In this document: positions 53,070 to 61,720 of the stretch, piece after piece
Layout of the letters: every line of letters starts with the position of its first letter
How positions within the stretch are numbered: position 1 is the first letter of the stretch
Origin: Sphingomonas sp. IBVSS2
GTDB taxonomy: Bacteria; Pseudomonadota; Alphaproteobacteria; Sphingomonadales; Sphingomonadaceae
Direction: 5' to 3'
Assembly (NCBI RefSeq): GCF_002127225.1
Contig: NZ_NFUR01000001.1
Location: 497,592 to 561,591 of the forward strand
DNA length: 64,000 nucleotides
The notes under the pieces: model-generated
What the model saw: the letters and a program-made list of their open reading frames with translations, nothing else
What the model was told of the DNA's origin: nothing
Database searches by the model: none
Made by a program: the position numbers and the translations under genes

Positions 53070-53762
53070 ATTCCTCGCAAAGAACTCCGCGGTCCGCCCA
53101 TCGGCCAGCTTCGCGGATTCATCCGAGCGGCGCTTGCTGAACGTGTCGGCGAAGCCATGGTCCTCGCCGGGATAGTCGAACAGGGTGACCTTGGGGTGGT
53201 CGTCCAGCCCCGCATGCATCGCTGCCTGAGTCTCGGGATCGACGAAATGATCCGCCTGCGGGATATGGAGCAGCACCGGATGGGCGATGCCGTGCTTCTC
53301 GCCGAGCAGATTGTCGATCCCCACGCCATAATAGCCGACGCTCGCATCGCTGTCCGTCCGGGTCGCGGTCATGAACGCCAGGCGGCCGCCCAGGCAGAAG
53401 CCCACCACGCCGACCTTGCCGCCGTCGCCGAGCAGCGCCCGGGCGCGCCTGATCGTCGCCTCGATGTCGCGGATGCCGGCATCCTGGTTGAACTTGCCCA
53501 TCAGCCCCAGCGCCTGCTGGAACTGTTCCGGCACGTCGGGATCGAGCTGGATGCCGGGCTCCAATCGCCAGAACAGGTCCGGGGCGAGGCTCAAATAGCC
53601 TTTGGCCGCCCAGTCGTCGCACTTCCGGCGAATGCCCGGGTTCACGCCGAAAATCTCCTGGATCACGATGATCGCGGCGCGCGGCCTGCCCTCCGGATGC
53701 GCGACATAGGCCTGGAAGCTGCCGCTCCCGTCGATCGTATCGATGCTGATCATCTCGCTCAT
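53061..53762 (-). CDS. Dienelactone hydrolase-family protein
   Basis: A 233-residue alpha/beta hydrolase. The nucleophile is Cys in VVGFCLGGRLAFM (about 120), with the distal His in PGEDHGFADTF and an Asp in the VDPETQAAM region, as in dienelactone hydrolases, which hydrolyse 4-carboxymethylenebut-2-en-4-olide in chlorocatechol breakdown. Many homologues act on other esters, and no catabolic genes are nearby. ATG at 53762 is used; the open frame upstream is not supported by homology-like sequence. Confidence 0.87.
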   Translation of the reverse strand: MSEMISIDTIDGSGSFQAYVAHPEGRPRAAIIVIQEIFGVNPGIRRKCDDWAAKGYLSLAPDLFWRLEPGIQLDPDVPEQFQQALGLMGKFNQDAGIRDIEATIRRARALLGDGGKVGVVGFCLGGRLAFMTATRTDSDASVGYYGVGIDNLLGEKHGIAHPVLLHIPQADHFVDPETQAAMHAGLDDHPKVTLFDYPGEDHGFADTFSKRRSDESAKLADGRTAEFFARNLS

Positions 53763-53954
53763 GGCAATGTCCTTCCGGTGTGGTGCCGCCCGTGATCGAG
53801 TGGCCAGGATCTGGTCTTCGGTTCGCAACCGTCGGGCCGCTTGCCTCTGCCTGCCCGGTCCCGGGCCCGATGGGCGTTGCGGTGACGGCATGGTCGCGCG
53901 CATAGATGGGTTCGAACTAGCAGCCGCGGTGCTGCCCGCGCAACGGAGACGGCC

Positions 53955-54188
53955 ATGAAGATCAATGTCGAGGTGGATTGCACCCCCGAAGAGGCGCGTC
54001 GCGCGATGGGGCTGCCAGACCTCGCCCCGGTGCACGAACGCTATGTGGCGATGATGGTGGATGCGATCGACAAGCAGGGCAGCCCCGAAGCGTTTCGGGC
54101 GATGCTGCAGAGCTGGGCGCCGATGAGCGAGGCCGGCATGGGCTTCTGGCGTGCGATGTTCGATGCCGGGAGCAAGACCGAGAAATAA
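53955..54188 (+). CDS. DUF6489-like small protein
   Basis: A 77-residue acidic helical protein. It starts MKINVEVDCTPEEARRAMGL and has ERYVAMMVDAIDKQGSPEA, which I associate with a small sphingomonad family (DUF6489); the number is from memory and should be checked. Function unknown. A GGAGACGGCC sequence precedes the ATG. Its TAA overlaps the mnmE start (TAATG, 54186-54190), so it is probably cotranslated with mnmE. Confidence 0.7.
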   Translation: MKINVEVDCTPEEARRAMGLPDLAPVHERYVAMMVDAIDKQGSPEAFRAMLQSWAPMSEAGMGFWRAMFDAGSKTEK

Positions 54189-55471
54189 TGGACACGATCT
54201 ACGCGGTCTCGAGCGGCGCGCTCCCCGCCGCGATCGCCGTGCTGCGCGTGAGCGGGCCGCGCGCTTTCGACATGGTGCGCGATTTCGCCGGCGATCTGCC
54301 CGCGCCGCGCCGCGCCGCGGTGCGGGCGCTGTGCGATCCCGTCGATGGCAGCTTGCTCGATCGCGCGATCATCCTCTGCTTCCCGGGCCCGCGCAGCGCG
54401 ACGGGGGAGGATCTTGCCGAATTCCATCTCCATGGCGGTCGCGCCGTGGTCCGCGCGGTCGAGGCGGCGCTGGCTGGCCGATCGGGGCTCCGACCGGCCG
54501 AGCCGGGCGAGTTCACGCGCCGGGCATTGCTGCACGGCCGGATCGACCTGAGCGAAGCCGAGGGGCTGGGTGACCTGCTCATGGCCGAGACCGAAGCGCA
54601 GCGCCGGTCCGCGATCCGATCCGCGGAAGGGGCGGTGCGCCGGGCAGTTGAAGGCTGGACCGACCGGCTGTTGATGCTTGCCGCGCGAGTCGAGGCCGAG
54701 CTCGATCACAGCGATGAGGAGGATGTCGCCGATGCCGCGCTGCTGCCGGCGCTCCGATCCGGTGCGGCTGCGTTGGCGGAGGATATCGAGGCAGTGGCGG
54801 ATCGCCCGCCGGTCGAGCGATTGCGCGACGGGATCCGGGTCGTGCTCGCGGGGCCGCCCAATGCCGGCAAGTCCTCGCTGCTCAACGCGATGATCGGGCG
54901 CGATGCTGCGATCGTCTCGCCGATCTCGGGCACGACCCGGGATCGGATCGAAGCGCCGGTGGTGCGCGGCGGGATCGCCTGGCTGCTTGTCGACACGGCG
55001 GGATTGGCCGCACTGCCCGGCGACGAGATCGAGGCGATCGGCATTGCGCGGGCCCAGGCGGCGCAAGCCGAGGCGGATATCCTGCTCTGGCTGGGAGACG
55101 CGCCGCCGCCGGAACATGCGCACCGCCTCTGGCTCAATCCGCGCGCGGACCTGCCGGGGCGCAGGGCGGCGGCGGATCGATTGTCGCTATCATCGCTTAC
55201 AGGCGAGGGGTTGGACGCGCTGTGGAGCGCGATGGCGCGGCTTGCCGCCGACATGCTCCCGCCGCCCGACCAGATGACGCTCAACGCTCGCCAGCGCGCG
55301 CTTTCCCGGAATGCCGCCGGCGCGTTGCGGGCAGCCTTGCGGGAGGAGGACTTGCTCCTGATCGCGGAGCAGTTGCGCAGCGCAATGCGTGCGTTCGACG
55401 CGATCACCGGGCGGGCAGGGGTGGAGGCGATGCTGGACGCGCTGTTCGCTCGATTCTGCATCGGCAAATAG
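54188..55471 (+). CDS. mnmE: tRNA modification GTPase MnmE
   Basis: A 427-residue GTPase that, with MnmG, modifies wobble uridine 34 of several tRNAs. The N-terminal folate-binding domain has MDTIYAVSSGALPAAIAVLR. The G domain has GPPNAGKSSLLNAMIG (G1), SGTTRD (G2) and DTAG (G3). The C-terminal FCIGK end matches the conserved C(I/L/V)GK motif. It starts the mnmE-mnmG-rsmG-parA-parB cluster; a parS site follows its stop by two bases. Confidence 0.96.
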   Translation: MDTIYAVSSGALPAAIAVLRVSGPRAFDMVRDFAGDLPAPRRAAVRALCDPVDGSLLDRAIILCFPGPRSATGEDLAEFHLHGGRAVVRAVEAALAGRSGLRPAEPGEFTRRALLHGRIDLSEAEGLGDLLMAETEAQRRSAIRSAEGAVRRAVEGWTDRLLMLAARVEAELDHSDEEDVADAALLPALRSGAAALAEDIEAVADRPPVERLRDGIRVVLAGPPNAGKSSLLNAMIGRDAAIVSPISGTTRDRIEAPVVRGGIAWLLVDTAGLAALPGDEIEAIGIARAQAAQAEADILLWLGDAPPPEHAHRLWLNPRADLPGRRAAADRLSLSSLTGEGLDALWSAMARLAADMLPPPDQMTLNARQRALSRNAAGALRAALREEDLLLIAEQLRSAMRAFDAITGRAGVEAMLDALFARFCIGK

Positions 55472-55473
55472 AC

Positions 55474-55489
55474 TGTTCCACGTGGAACG
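55474..55489. other. parS centromere site 1
   Basis: TGTTCCACGTGGAACG matches the consensus TGTTCCACGTGGAACA at 15 of 16 positions. It lies in the 57-base gap between mnmE and mnmG, about 6.5 kb right of the candidate origin and 2.5 kb left of parA. ParB is expected to bind here. Confidence 0.9.
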
Positions 55490-55528
55490 CTTTTGACGCG
55501 GCCGTGCGCTTTCTGTAGCGCGCGGCCA

Positions 55529-57361
55529 ATGGATTTCGATGTCATCGTCATTGGCGGCGGGCACGCCGGCACCGAAGCGGCCGCCGCTTCGGCCCGCCGG
55601 GGTGCGCGCACGGCACTGCTCAGCTTCGACCTGACGAAGCTGGGAGCGATGTCGTGCAATCCGGCGATTGGCGGGTTGGGCAAGGGGCATCTGGTTCGCG
55701 AAGTCGATGCGTTCGACGGGCTGATGGCCCGCGCCACCGATGCCGCGGGCATCCATTATCGCATGCTCAACCGATCCAAGGGCACTGCCGTACAGGGTCC
55801 ACGCGCCCAGGCGGACCGGCGGCGCTATGCCGCAGCGATCCAGAAGATGCTCGCCGAACAGCCCGATCTCATGCTCGTCGCGGGGGAAGCGGAGGCGCTC
55901 GAGCTGGCGGGGGGCACGGTTGCCGGCATCCGCCTGGCCGATGGTAGTTCGCTTTCCTGTCGCGCCGTGGTGCTCGCCACGGGCACCTTCCTTGGCGGGC
56001 GTATCTTCCGCGGCGAGGAGCGCGAGACCGGCGGCCGGGTGGGTGAGGGTTCCGCGATCCGGCTCGCCGAGCAGCTGCGCGGGCTCGACCTACCCATGGC
56101 CCGGCTCAAGACCGGTACGCCTCCGCGCCTTGATGGTCGCACCGTGGACTGGGCGCGGATCGAGGAGCAGCCCTCGGATGCCGATCCCTGGACCATGTCG
56201 CCGCTCACGTCGCGCCGCATGCTGCCCCAGCTTCATTGCGGTGTCACGCGCACCACCCACGCCACGCATGACGCGATCCGTGCCGGGCTCGATCGTTCGC
56301 CGCTGTTCACCGGCGCGATCGATGCACAGGGTCCGCGCTATTGTCCTTCGATCGAGGACAAGATCCATCGCTTCGGCGACCGTGACGGCCACCAGATCTT
56401 CCTCGAGCCCGAGGGCCTGGATACCCATCTGATCTATCCGAACGGCATGTCGACTTCGCTGCCGGCCGATGTGCAGAGGGCGATGGTCAATTCGATCCCG
56501 GGGTTGGAGCACACCGTGATCGTGACTCCCGGCTATGCCGTCGAGTACGACCATATCGACCCGCGCGCGCTCGACGCGACCCTGGCTTTGCCGGCGATCC
56601 CCGGCTTGTGGTGCGCCGGCCAGATCAACGGCACCACCGGCTATGAGGAAGCGGCGGGGCAGGGCCTGGTCGCGGGCCTCAACGCCGCCGCCCATGCCCG
56701 CGGGCTGGCGCCGCTGATCCTCGATCGCGCGACTTCCTATCTCGGGGTCATGGTGGACGACCTTGTGCTGCAGGGTGTTACCGAGCCTTATCGCATGCTC
56801 ACCGCGCGGGCCGAGTTCCGCCTGCGCTTGCGTGCCGACAATGCCGGGTCGCGCCTCGGGCCGGTTGCCGCCGGACTGGGCTGCCTTGGTGCCGAGCGGC
56901 TCGCCTGGCTCCAGGCCCGCGAGCAGGGCAGGGCCGTGCTGGAGGCAGCCTTCGCCGTGGAGCGCACCGCCAGCGCGCTGGCGGCCCGTGGCGCTGCCGT
57001 CGCGCAGGACGGCGCGCGTCGCCCGGCGCGCGAATGGCTGCGCTTCCCCGGCATCGAACTCCAGCATCTCGACATCCACCCGGAAGCCGATCCCGACCTG
57101 CTCGCCGAATATGTCGAGGATGCCCGCTATGCCCCTTATCTCGAGCGGCAGGAGGCCGAAGTGGCCCAGCTGCGCGCCAATGACGCCGTGAAGCTGCCCG
57201 CGACCATGGATTTCGCCGCGATTGCCGGCCTGTCCAACGAGATGGTCGAGAAGCTCAGCGCCTCGCGGCCCGAGACGATCGGCGCCGCCGCCCGCATTCG
57301 CGGCATCACGCCGGCGGCGCTTTCCGCCATCCTCCTCCACGCGAAGCGGCGCGCTGCATGA
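55529..57361 (+). CDS. mnmG: tRNA uridine-5-carboxymethylaminomethyl modification enzyme MnmG
   Basis: A 610-residue FAD-dependent partner of MnmE. The dinucleotide-binding start [15 protein letters not shown] is at residues 4-18, and [20 protein letters not shown] is the MnmG signature, with [17 protein letters not shown] later. The ATG at 55529 gives the exact N terminus expected. Its TGA overlaps the ATG of rsmG (57358-57361). Confidence 0.96.
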   Translation: MDFDVIVIGGGHAGTEAAAASARRGARTALLSFDLTKLGAMSCNPAIGGLGKGHLVREVDAFDGLMARATDAAGIHYRMLNRSKGTAVQGPRAQADRRRYAAAIQKMLAEQPDLMLVAGEAEALELAGGTVAGIRLADGSSLSCRAVVLATGTFLGGRIFRGEERETGGRVGEGSAIRLAEQLRGLDLPMARLKTGTPPRLDGRTVDWARIEEQPSDADPWTMSPLTSRRMLPQLHCGVTRTTHATHDAIRAGLDRSPLFTGAIDAQGPRYCPSIEDKIHRFGDRDGHQIFLEPEGLDTHLIYPNGMSTSLPADVQRAMVNSIPGLEHTVIVTPGYAVEYDHIDPRALDATLALPAIPGLWCAGQINGTTGYEEAAGQGLVAGLNAAAHARGLAPLILDRATSYLGVMVDDLVLQGVTEPYRMLTARAEFRLRLRADNAGSRLGPVAAGLGCLGAERLAWLQAREQGRAVLEAAFAVERTASALAARGAAVAQDGARRPAREWLRFPGIELQHLDIHPEADPDLLAEYVEDARYAPYLERQEAEVAQLRANDAVKLPATMDFAAIAGLSNEMVEKLSASRPETIGAAARIRGITPAALSAILLHAKRRAA

Positions 57362-57981
57362 CCGAGAACGAGGCCCGGGACTGGATCCTGGATCGCTTCG
57401 GTGTTCCACGTGGAACGCTGCTGGAGCGTTTCGCGGCGATTCTGCGTGAAGAATCGACTCGGCAGAACCTGATCTCCGCAGCGTCCTTCGAGACGCTCTG
57501 GGCGCGGCACTTCGTCGATTCGGCGCAGCTCATCCCACTCGCGGCGGAAGCGGAAGAGGGGGTCTGGCTCGATATCGGCACCGGCGCCGGCATGCCCGGC
57601 CTGATCGTCGCGCTGCTGGTCGATCGACCGGTAGTGATGGTGGAACCGCGGATCCGCCGCGTCGAGTTCCTCCGCGCCGCCGTGCAGGCGCTCGGCATTG
57701 CCGACCGGGCCGATGTCGCCCATTGCAAGGTCGAAGCCTATGTGCCCGAGCGGAAGGCAGCGATCGTTTCGGCGCGCGCCGTCGCCGCACTGCCCGATCT
57801 GTTCCGTACCGCGGCCCATATTACGGACTCATCCACAATCTGGTTGCTGCCAAAAGGGCGAAGCGCGCAATCGGAGGTGGAAGCGGCGCGCGCGAAATGG
57901 CAGGGTGCGTTTCACGTGGAACCCAGCATCACGCAGCCGGAATCGGGTATCGTGGTCGCGCGAAAGGTACGCCCCAGATGA
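57358..57981 (+). CDS. rsmG: 16S rRNA (guanine-N7)-methyltransferase RsmG
   Basis: A 207-residue SAM-dependent methyltransferase that modifies G527 of 16S rRNA. Recognised from the SAM-binding [18 protein letters not shown] and the N-terminal segment [21 protein letters not shown]. Both ends overlap neighbours by four bases (mnmG and parA). A parS site lies within codons 15-20, so the site constrains the amino acid sequence, and a second degenerate site lies near the end. Confidence 0.95.
   Translation: MTENEARDWILDRFGVPRGTLLERFAAILREESTRQNLISAASFETLWARHFVDSAQLIPLAAEAEEGVWLDIGTGAGMPGLIVALLVDRPVVMVEPRIRRVEFLRAAVQALGIADRADVAHCKVEAYVPERKAAIVSARAVAALPDLFRTAAHITDSSTIWLLPKGRSAQSEVEAARAKWQGAFHVEPSITQPESGIVVARKVRPR
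57402..57417. other. parS centromere site 2
   Basis: TGTTCCACGTGGAACG, identical to site 1 and 15/16 to consensus, but inside the rsmG coding sequence. Two identical sites within 2 kb favour strong ParB loading. Confidence 0.85.
57908..57923. other. Degenerate parS-like site 3
   Basis: CGTTTCACGTGGAACC matches the consensus at 13 of 16 positions and lies near the 3' end of rsmG, 55 bases before parA. It may be a weak ParB site or a chance match. Confidence 0.5.
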
Positions 57982-58760
57982 TCTGCATCGCAATCGCCAA
58001 CCAGAAGGGCGGGGTGGGAAAAACCACTACGGCGATCAATGTCGGCACCGCGCTCGCCGCGACCGGGCAGCGCGTGCTGCTGATCGATTTCGATCCGCAG
58101 GGCAATGCCTCGACCGGCCTGGGCATCACCCGCGCCGAGCGCGAGCATTCGAGCTATGACCTGCTCGTCAGCGAGGTGAATCTCGAAGATGTCGCCACGC
58201 CCACCAAGGTGCCGGGGCTCGACATCGTCCCGGCGACGCAGGACCTGTCGGGCGCCGAGATCGAGCTGATCGAGTTCGAGGCGCGCACGCATCGGCTCGA
58301 CGCGGCGATCGCGCGGCACCATGCCAATCGCTGGGACGTGATCCTGATCGATTGCCCGCCTTCGCTCGGCTTGTTGACGATCAATGCGATGGTCGCCGCG
58401 CATGCCTTGCTGGTGCCGCTCCAGTGCGAGTTCTTCGCGCTCGAGGGACTCAGCCAGCTGCTCACCACGGTCGAGCGCATTCGCAGCCGCTTCAATCCCG
58501 GCCTGTCGATCCTGGGCGTGGTGCTGACCATGTATGATCGCCGCAACCGCCTGACCGATCAGGTTTCGGACGATGTCCGTGCGGTGCTCGGCCGGGTGGT
58601 GTTCGACACGGTGATCCCGCGCAATGTGCGCCTGTCCGAAGCGCCCAGCCATGGCCTGCCGGCGCTGATCTACGATCATCGCTGCCCCGGCTCGGAAGCC
58701 TATATCGCGCTCGCCCGCGAAGTGATCGACCGCCTGCCCAAGCTCAAGAAAGCCGCATGA
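57978..58760 (+). CDS. parA: Chromosome partitioning ATPase ParA
   Basis: A 260-residue deviant-Walker ATPase that moves origin regions by patterning on the nucleoid. The signature ANQKGGVGKTTTAIN is at about residues 7-21, with IDFDPQGNASTGLG and IDCPPSLGLLTINA following. ATG at 57978 overlaps the rsmG stop (ATGA), and its own stop overlaps parB. Confidence 0.96.
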   Translation: MICIAIANQKGGVGKTTTAINVGTALAATGQRVLLIDFDPQGNASTGLGITRAEREHSSYDLLVSEVNLEDVATPTKVPGLDIVPATQDLSGAEIELIEFEARTHRLDAAIARHHANRWDVILIDCPPSLGLLTINAMVAAHALLVPLQCEFFALEGLSQLLTTVERIRSRFNPGLSILGVVLTMYDRRNRLTDQVSDDVRAVLGRVVFDTVIPRNVRLSEAPSHGLPALIYDHRCPGSEAYIALAREVIDRLPKLKKAA

Positions 58761-59638
58761 CCGACGCCAACCGCAAGCCTCGCCCCGGCCTTGGCCGCGG
58801 GCTCTCGTCCCTGCTGGGGGATGCCGTTCCCGAAGCGCCGGTCTCGGGCACGCCCGACGCTGCTTCGGGCCTGCGGATGCTGCCGGTCAGCTCGCTGGTG
58901 CCGCACCCGGACCAGCCGCGCCGCCATTTCGACGAAGACGCGCTGGAGGAGCTGGCCCAATCGCTCAAGCAGCGCGGGCTGATCCAGCCGATCGTCGTCC
59001 GCCCCACCGGGCATAATTACCAGATCGTCGCCGGCGAACGGCGCTGGCGCGCGGCGCAGCGCGCCCGGCTGCACGAAGTCCCCGTCATCGTCCGCGATTT
59101 CGACGATGCGGAGACGATGGAAATCGCGCTGGTCGAGAATATCCAGCGCCAGGATCTCAATGCGATCGAAGAGGCGGAGGCCTATGCCCGGCTGATCCGC
59201 GAGTTCGGGCACAGCCAGGAAGCGCTCGGCAAGCTCGTCCACAAGTCGCGCAGCCATATCGCCAACTTGCTCCGCCTGCTCGACCTGCCCGAGGGGGTGC
59301 GCCAGATGGTGGTGGTCGGCGATATCGACATGGGCCATGCCCGCGCCCTGATCGGCGCGCCCGAGGCGGAGCGGCTTGCCCGCGAAGTCGCGACCAAGGG
59401 CCTGTCGGTGCGCGAGACGGAGAAGCTGGCGCGTCAGGCCAAGCCGGGATCGCGGCGCAAGGCCGATCCCAAGATCCGCGACGCCGACATCACTGCGCTC
59501 GAGCATCAGCTGGGCGATGTGCTCGGCCTCAACGTCCGCATCGCCCATGGCCCGAAGGGCGGCACGCTGACGCTCTCCTATTCGACGCTCGATCAGCTCG
59601 ACATGGTCTGCCAGCGGCTGAGCGGCGAACGGATCTGA
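58757..59638 (+). CDS. parB: Chromosome partitioning protein ParB
   Basis: A 293-residue parS-binding CTPase. The N-terminal GLGRGLSSLLGD contacts ParA; HPDQPRRHF and IVAGERRWRAAQRARL form the CTP-binding motifs; the helix-turn-helix reads FGHSQEALGKLVHKSRSHIA. The C-terminal dimerisation region ends with the protein. It begins ATGA-overlapping parA, and parS sites are close by. Confidence 0.96.
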   Translation: MTDANRKPRPGLGRGLSSLLGDAVPEAPVSGTPDAASGLRMLPVSSLVPHPDQPRRHFDEDALEELAQSLKQRGLIQPIVVRPTGHNYQIVAGERRWRAAQRARLHEVPVIVRDFDDAETMEIALVENIQRQDLNAIEEAEAYARLIREFGHSQEALGKLVHKSRSHIANLLRLLDLPEGVRQMVVVGDIDMGHARALIGAPEAERLAREVATKGLSVRETEKLARQAKPGSRRKADPKIRDADITALEHQLGDVLGLNVRIAHGPKGGTLTLSYSTLDQLDMVCQRLSGERI

Positions 59639-59677
59639 AACCTGGCCGGTCTCCCGGCGGCGAACCGGGACGAGGCA

Positions 59678-60199
59678 TTACAGCAGGCGCGCGATGTGCT
59701 CGGCTGCCTGCTCGGGCGAAGTCCTGCCCGTATCGATCGCAAGGGCAGGGGCGGGCATCGCCGCCATGCAGCGTTCGAACTCCCCACGCAGGGCCCGCAG
59801 CAGTTCCAGCGAGCGCAGCTTGCCGAATGCGGCCCGGTCTTCGGCCACCAGCCGGCGCTCCTGCTCCGCGCGATCGAGCGTCAGCGCGACGAACAGGGCC
59901 CGGCCGCCATGGCTCTCGACAAGTAACTGGACTCGTTCGGGAAAATCATCCGCCACGCTCGGTTCGGGCGCAAAGGTAAAGATCAGCGACTGGCCCTGGC
60001 GCGCGGCTTCCGTGATCACTTCCAGCCAGAACTGCTCGCGCAGACGCACAAAGGCGTCGCTGCCGAACGGAAAGACCGAAGCGACGGCATCGACGACGAG
60101 ATGGTTGTGGAACAGCGCCAGCCCCGTGCGTGCCGCCAGCGCCCGGCCGATCGTCAGCTTGCCGGCCGCCGCCTGTCCATAAAGGAAGACGAGTCGCAA
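59678..60199 (-). CDS. Small P-loop kinase, shikimate-kinase-like
   Basis: A 173-residue P-loop NTPase. The Walker A motif is YGQAAAGKLTIGRALA, in which Leu follows the Lys in place of the usual Ser or Thr; this GKLT form occurs in a family of shikimate-kinase-like proteins. FHNHLVVDAVASVF and ALTLDRAEQERRL follow. The substrate is unknown. The TTG start at 60199 lies four bases after holA, with a weak ribosome-binding site. It converges on parB. Confidence 0.75.
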   Translation of the reverse strand: MRLVFLYGQAAAGKLTIGRALAARTGLALFHNHLVVDAVASVFPFGSDAFVRLREQFWLEVITEAARQGQSLIFTFAPEPSVADDFPERVQLLVESHGGRALFVALTLDRAEQERRLVAEDRAAFGKLRSLELLRALRGEFERCMAAMPAPALAIDTGRTSPEQAAEHIARLL

Positions 60200-60203
60200 A
60201 TCC

Positions 60204-61220
60204 TCAGCCCTTGGCGCGCGCCGCCTGGCGCGCGATCGTCACGGCCTCGGCATCCGCCAGCACTTCGCCGGCGCTGCCCGAATGCATCATCGCCCGTTCG
60301 GCCTCGCGCACCCGATCGATCGCGCGCGCGAGCTGCACGCCGTTCCAGCGGCGCAGCGCGCGGCCGGTCGCTGCTTTCTCGCGGAAGAAAACACGATGTT
60401 TCTCAAGCACTTCATCCATGTCGCCGCCGCGATCCAGATCGATCCGCATCTCGGCCATGGATTGCAGCCGGCGGGCGAGCTGGCGCATCAGCGGCACGCC
60501 GACACCTTCGCCCAGCCGGGCGAGCTCGGTGCCGATATCGCCCAGGCGCCCGTCCACCACGGCCGTGATCGCATCGCTCAGGTCCGAATCGCCCAGATCG
60601 GCGCCGATCGCATCGAGCGCCGCGCCATCGGCGTCCCTGGGCCGGTCGGGCGCCGCGTCGAGATAGAGCGCCAGCTTCTCGATCTCGCGCGCCAGAATCG
60701 CCCGGTCGCCGGCGGTGGCGGTTGCGAGCCGCTGCGGCACGTCGCCGGTAAGCCGAAGGCCATGTTCGCGCGCGACATTGGCCGCGAGGCGCGTGGCGTC
60801 GATGCCCTCGGGCACATAGCAGGCATGGGCATAGGCGTTCTGCGCGGCGATCACCGCTTTCACCAGCTTGCCGCTTGCCTTCAGCCCCGGGGCGATCGCC
60901 ACCACCGGATTGCCGGCGCGCTCGGCGTTCAGCAGCAGCCCGATCGCTTCCGCCGCGCCTTCCTCGACGCCCAGCACGCGGACATAGCGGGTGCCGCCGA
61001 ACAGCGAGAGCGATGCCGCCTCGTCGGCGAGCCGGCCGGGCTGTTCGCGCAGCGCCTTCATGTCCAGGTCGATGCGTTCGGCTTCCGGTCCCAGCACCTT
61101 GCCGAGCTTCGCGGCAAGATCGGCGGCGCCGGCCTCGTCGGGGCCGTGGAACAGATAGAGCCGCGTGTCGGGGTTGAGCTTCTCGATCGCGGCGCGGATC
61201 TGCGTCGCGTTGGCCTTCAC
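60204..61220 (-). CDS. holA: DNA polymerase III subunit delta
   Basis: A 338-residue subunit of the clamp loader that opens the beta clamp. The N-terminal TRLYLFHGPDEAGAADLAA and the SLSLFGGTRYVRVLGVEE segment are typical of HolA; the P-loop is degenerate, as in this family. The ATG overlaps the lptE stop (ATGA). Confidence 0.92.
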   Translation of the reverse strand: MKANATQIRAAIEKLNPDTRLYLFHGPDEAGAADLAAKLGKVLGPEAERIDLDMKALREQPGRLADEAASLSLFGGTRYVRVLGVEEGAAEAIGLLLNAERAGNPVVAIAPGLKASGKLVKAVIAAQNAYAHACYVPEGIDATRLAANVAREHGLRLTGDVPQRLATATAGDRAILAREIEKLALYLDAAPDRPRDADGAALDAIGADLGDSDLSDAITAVVDGRLGDIGTELARLGEGVGVPLMRQLARRLQSMAEMRIDLDRGGDMDEVLEKHRVFFREKAATGRALRRWNGVQLARAIDRVREAERAMMHSGSAGEVLADAEAVTIARQAARAKG

Positions 61221-61720
61221 TGGCTGCCCGTCCCGGGCGCGTTCTGCGCAAAGCGGGCGACGCGTGCGACGATCTGGTCGGCGACGATGCCCGAAAGCCG
61301 TTCGAGCGCGCTCTTCTCGGCTGCGATCGTGGCATATTCGCTGCCCACCACGTCGATGCCGGCGTCGGAGCCGGCAGTGGCGTCGAGCACGACATTGCCG
61401 TTCGAGAGGTCGATCAGCTGGTAGCGCGCCCGCAGCGTCCGCCGCTCGCGCGCCACCGAATCGTCGCGCCGCACGCCCAGGCCGGCGATCTGGTCGTCGA
61501 GCGTCACTTCCAACCGGTAGCGCGCCGCGCCGTCATTATGGTCCAGCCGGTCCTTGAGCGCATTGGCGACCAGCCAGCCCGACTGGCCCTTGATCGGCGC
61601 GACTTCCACCGCGGAGAGCGTGGAGCGCACCGCGCCGTCGGGCCCGCCGCCATAGAGCGGGCGGAGGCCGCAGCCGGACAGGGCGAGCGCTGCGGCGGCG
61701 AGCAGGGCTAGCCGTTTCAT
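61217..61720 (-). CDS. lptE: LPS assembly lipoprotein LptE
   Basis: A 167-residue outer-membrane lipoprotein that plugs and assists LptD in placing lipopolysaccharide. The signal ends in the lipobox [15 protein letters not shown], and GLRPLYG directly after the Cys is characteristic. The ATG at 61720 overlaps the leuS stop by four bases. The leuS-lptE-holA order is standard. Confidence 0.9.
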   Translation of the reverse strand: MKRLALLAAAALALSGCGLRPLYGGGPDGAVRSTLSAVEVAPIKGQSGWLVANALKDRLDHNDGAARYRLEVTLDDQIAGLGVRRDDSVARERRTLRARYQLIDLSNGNVVLDATAGSDAGIDVVGSEYATIAAEKSALERLSGIVADQIVARVARFAQNAPGTGSQ

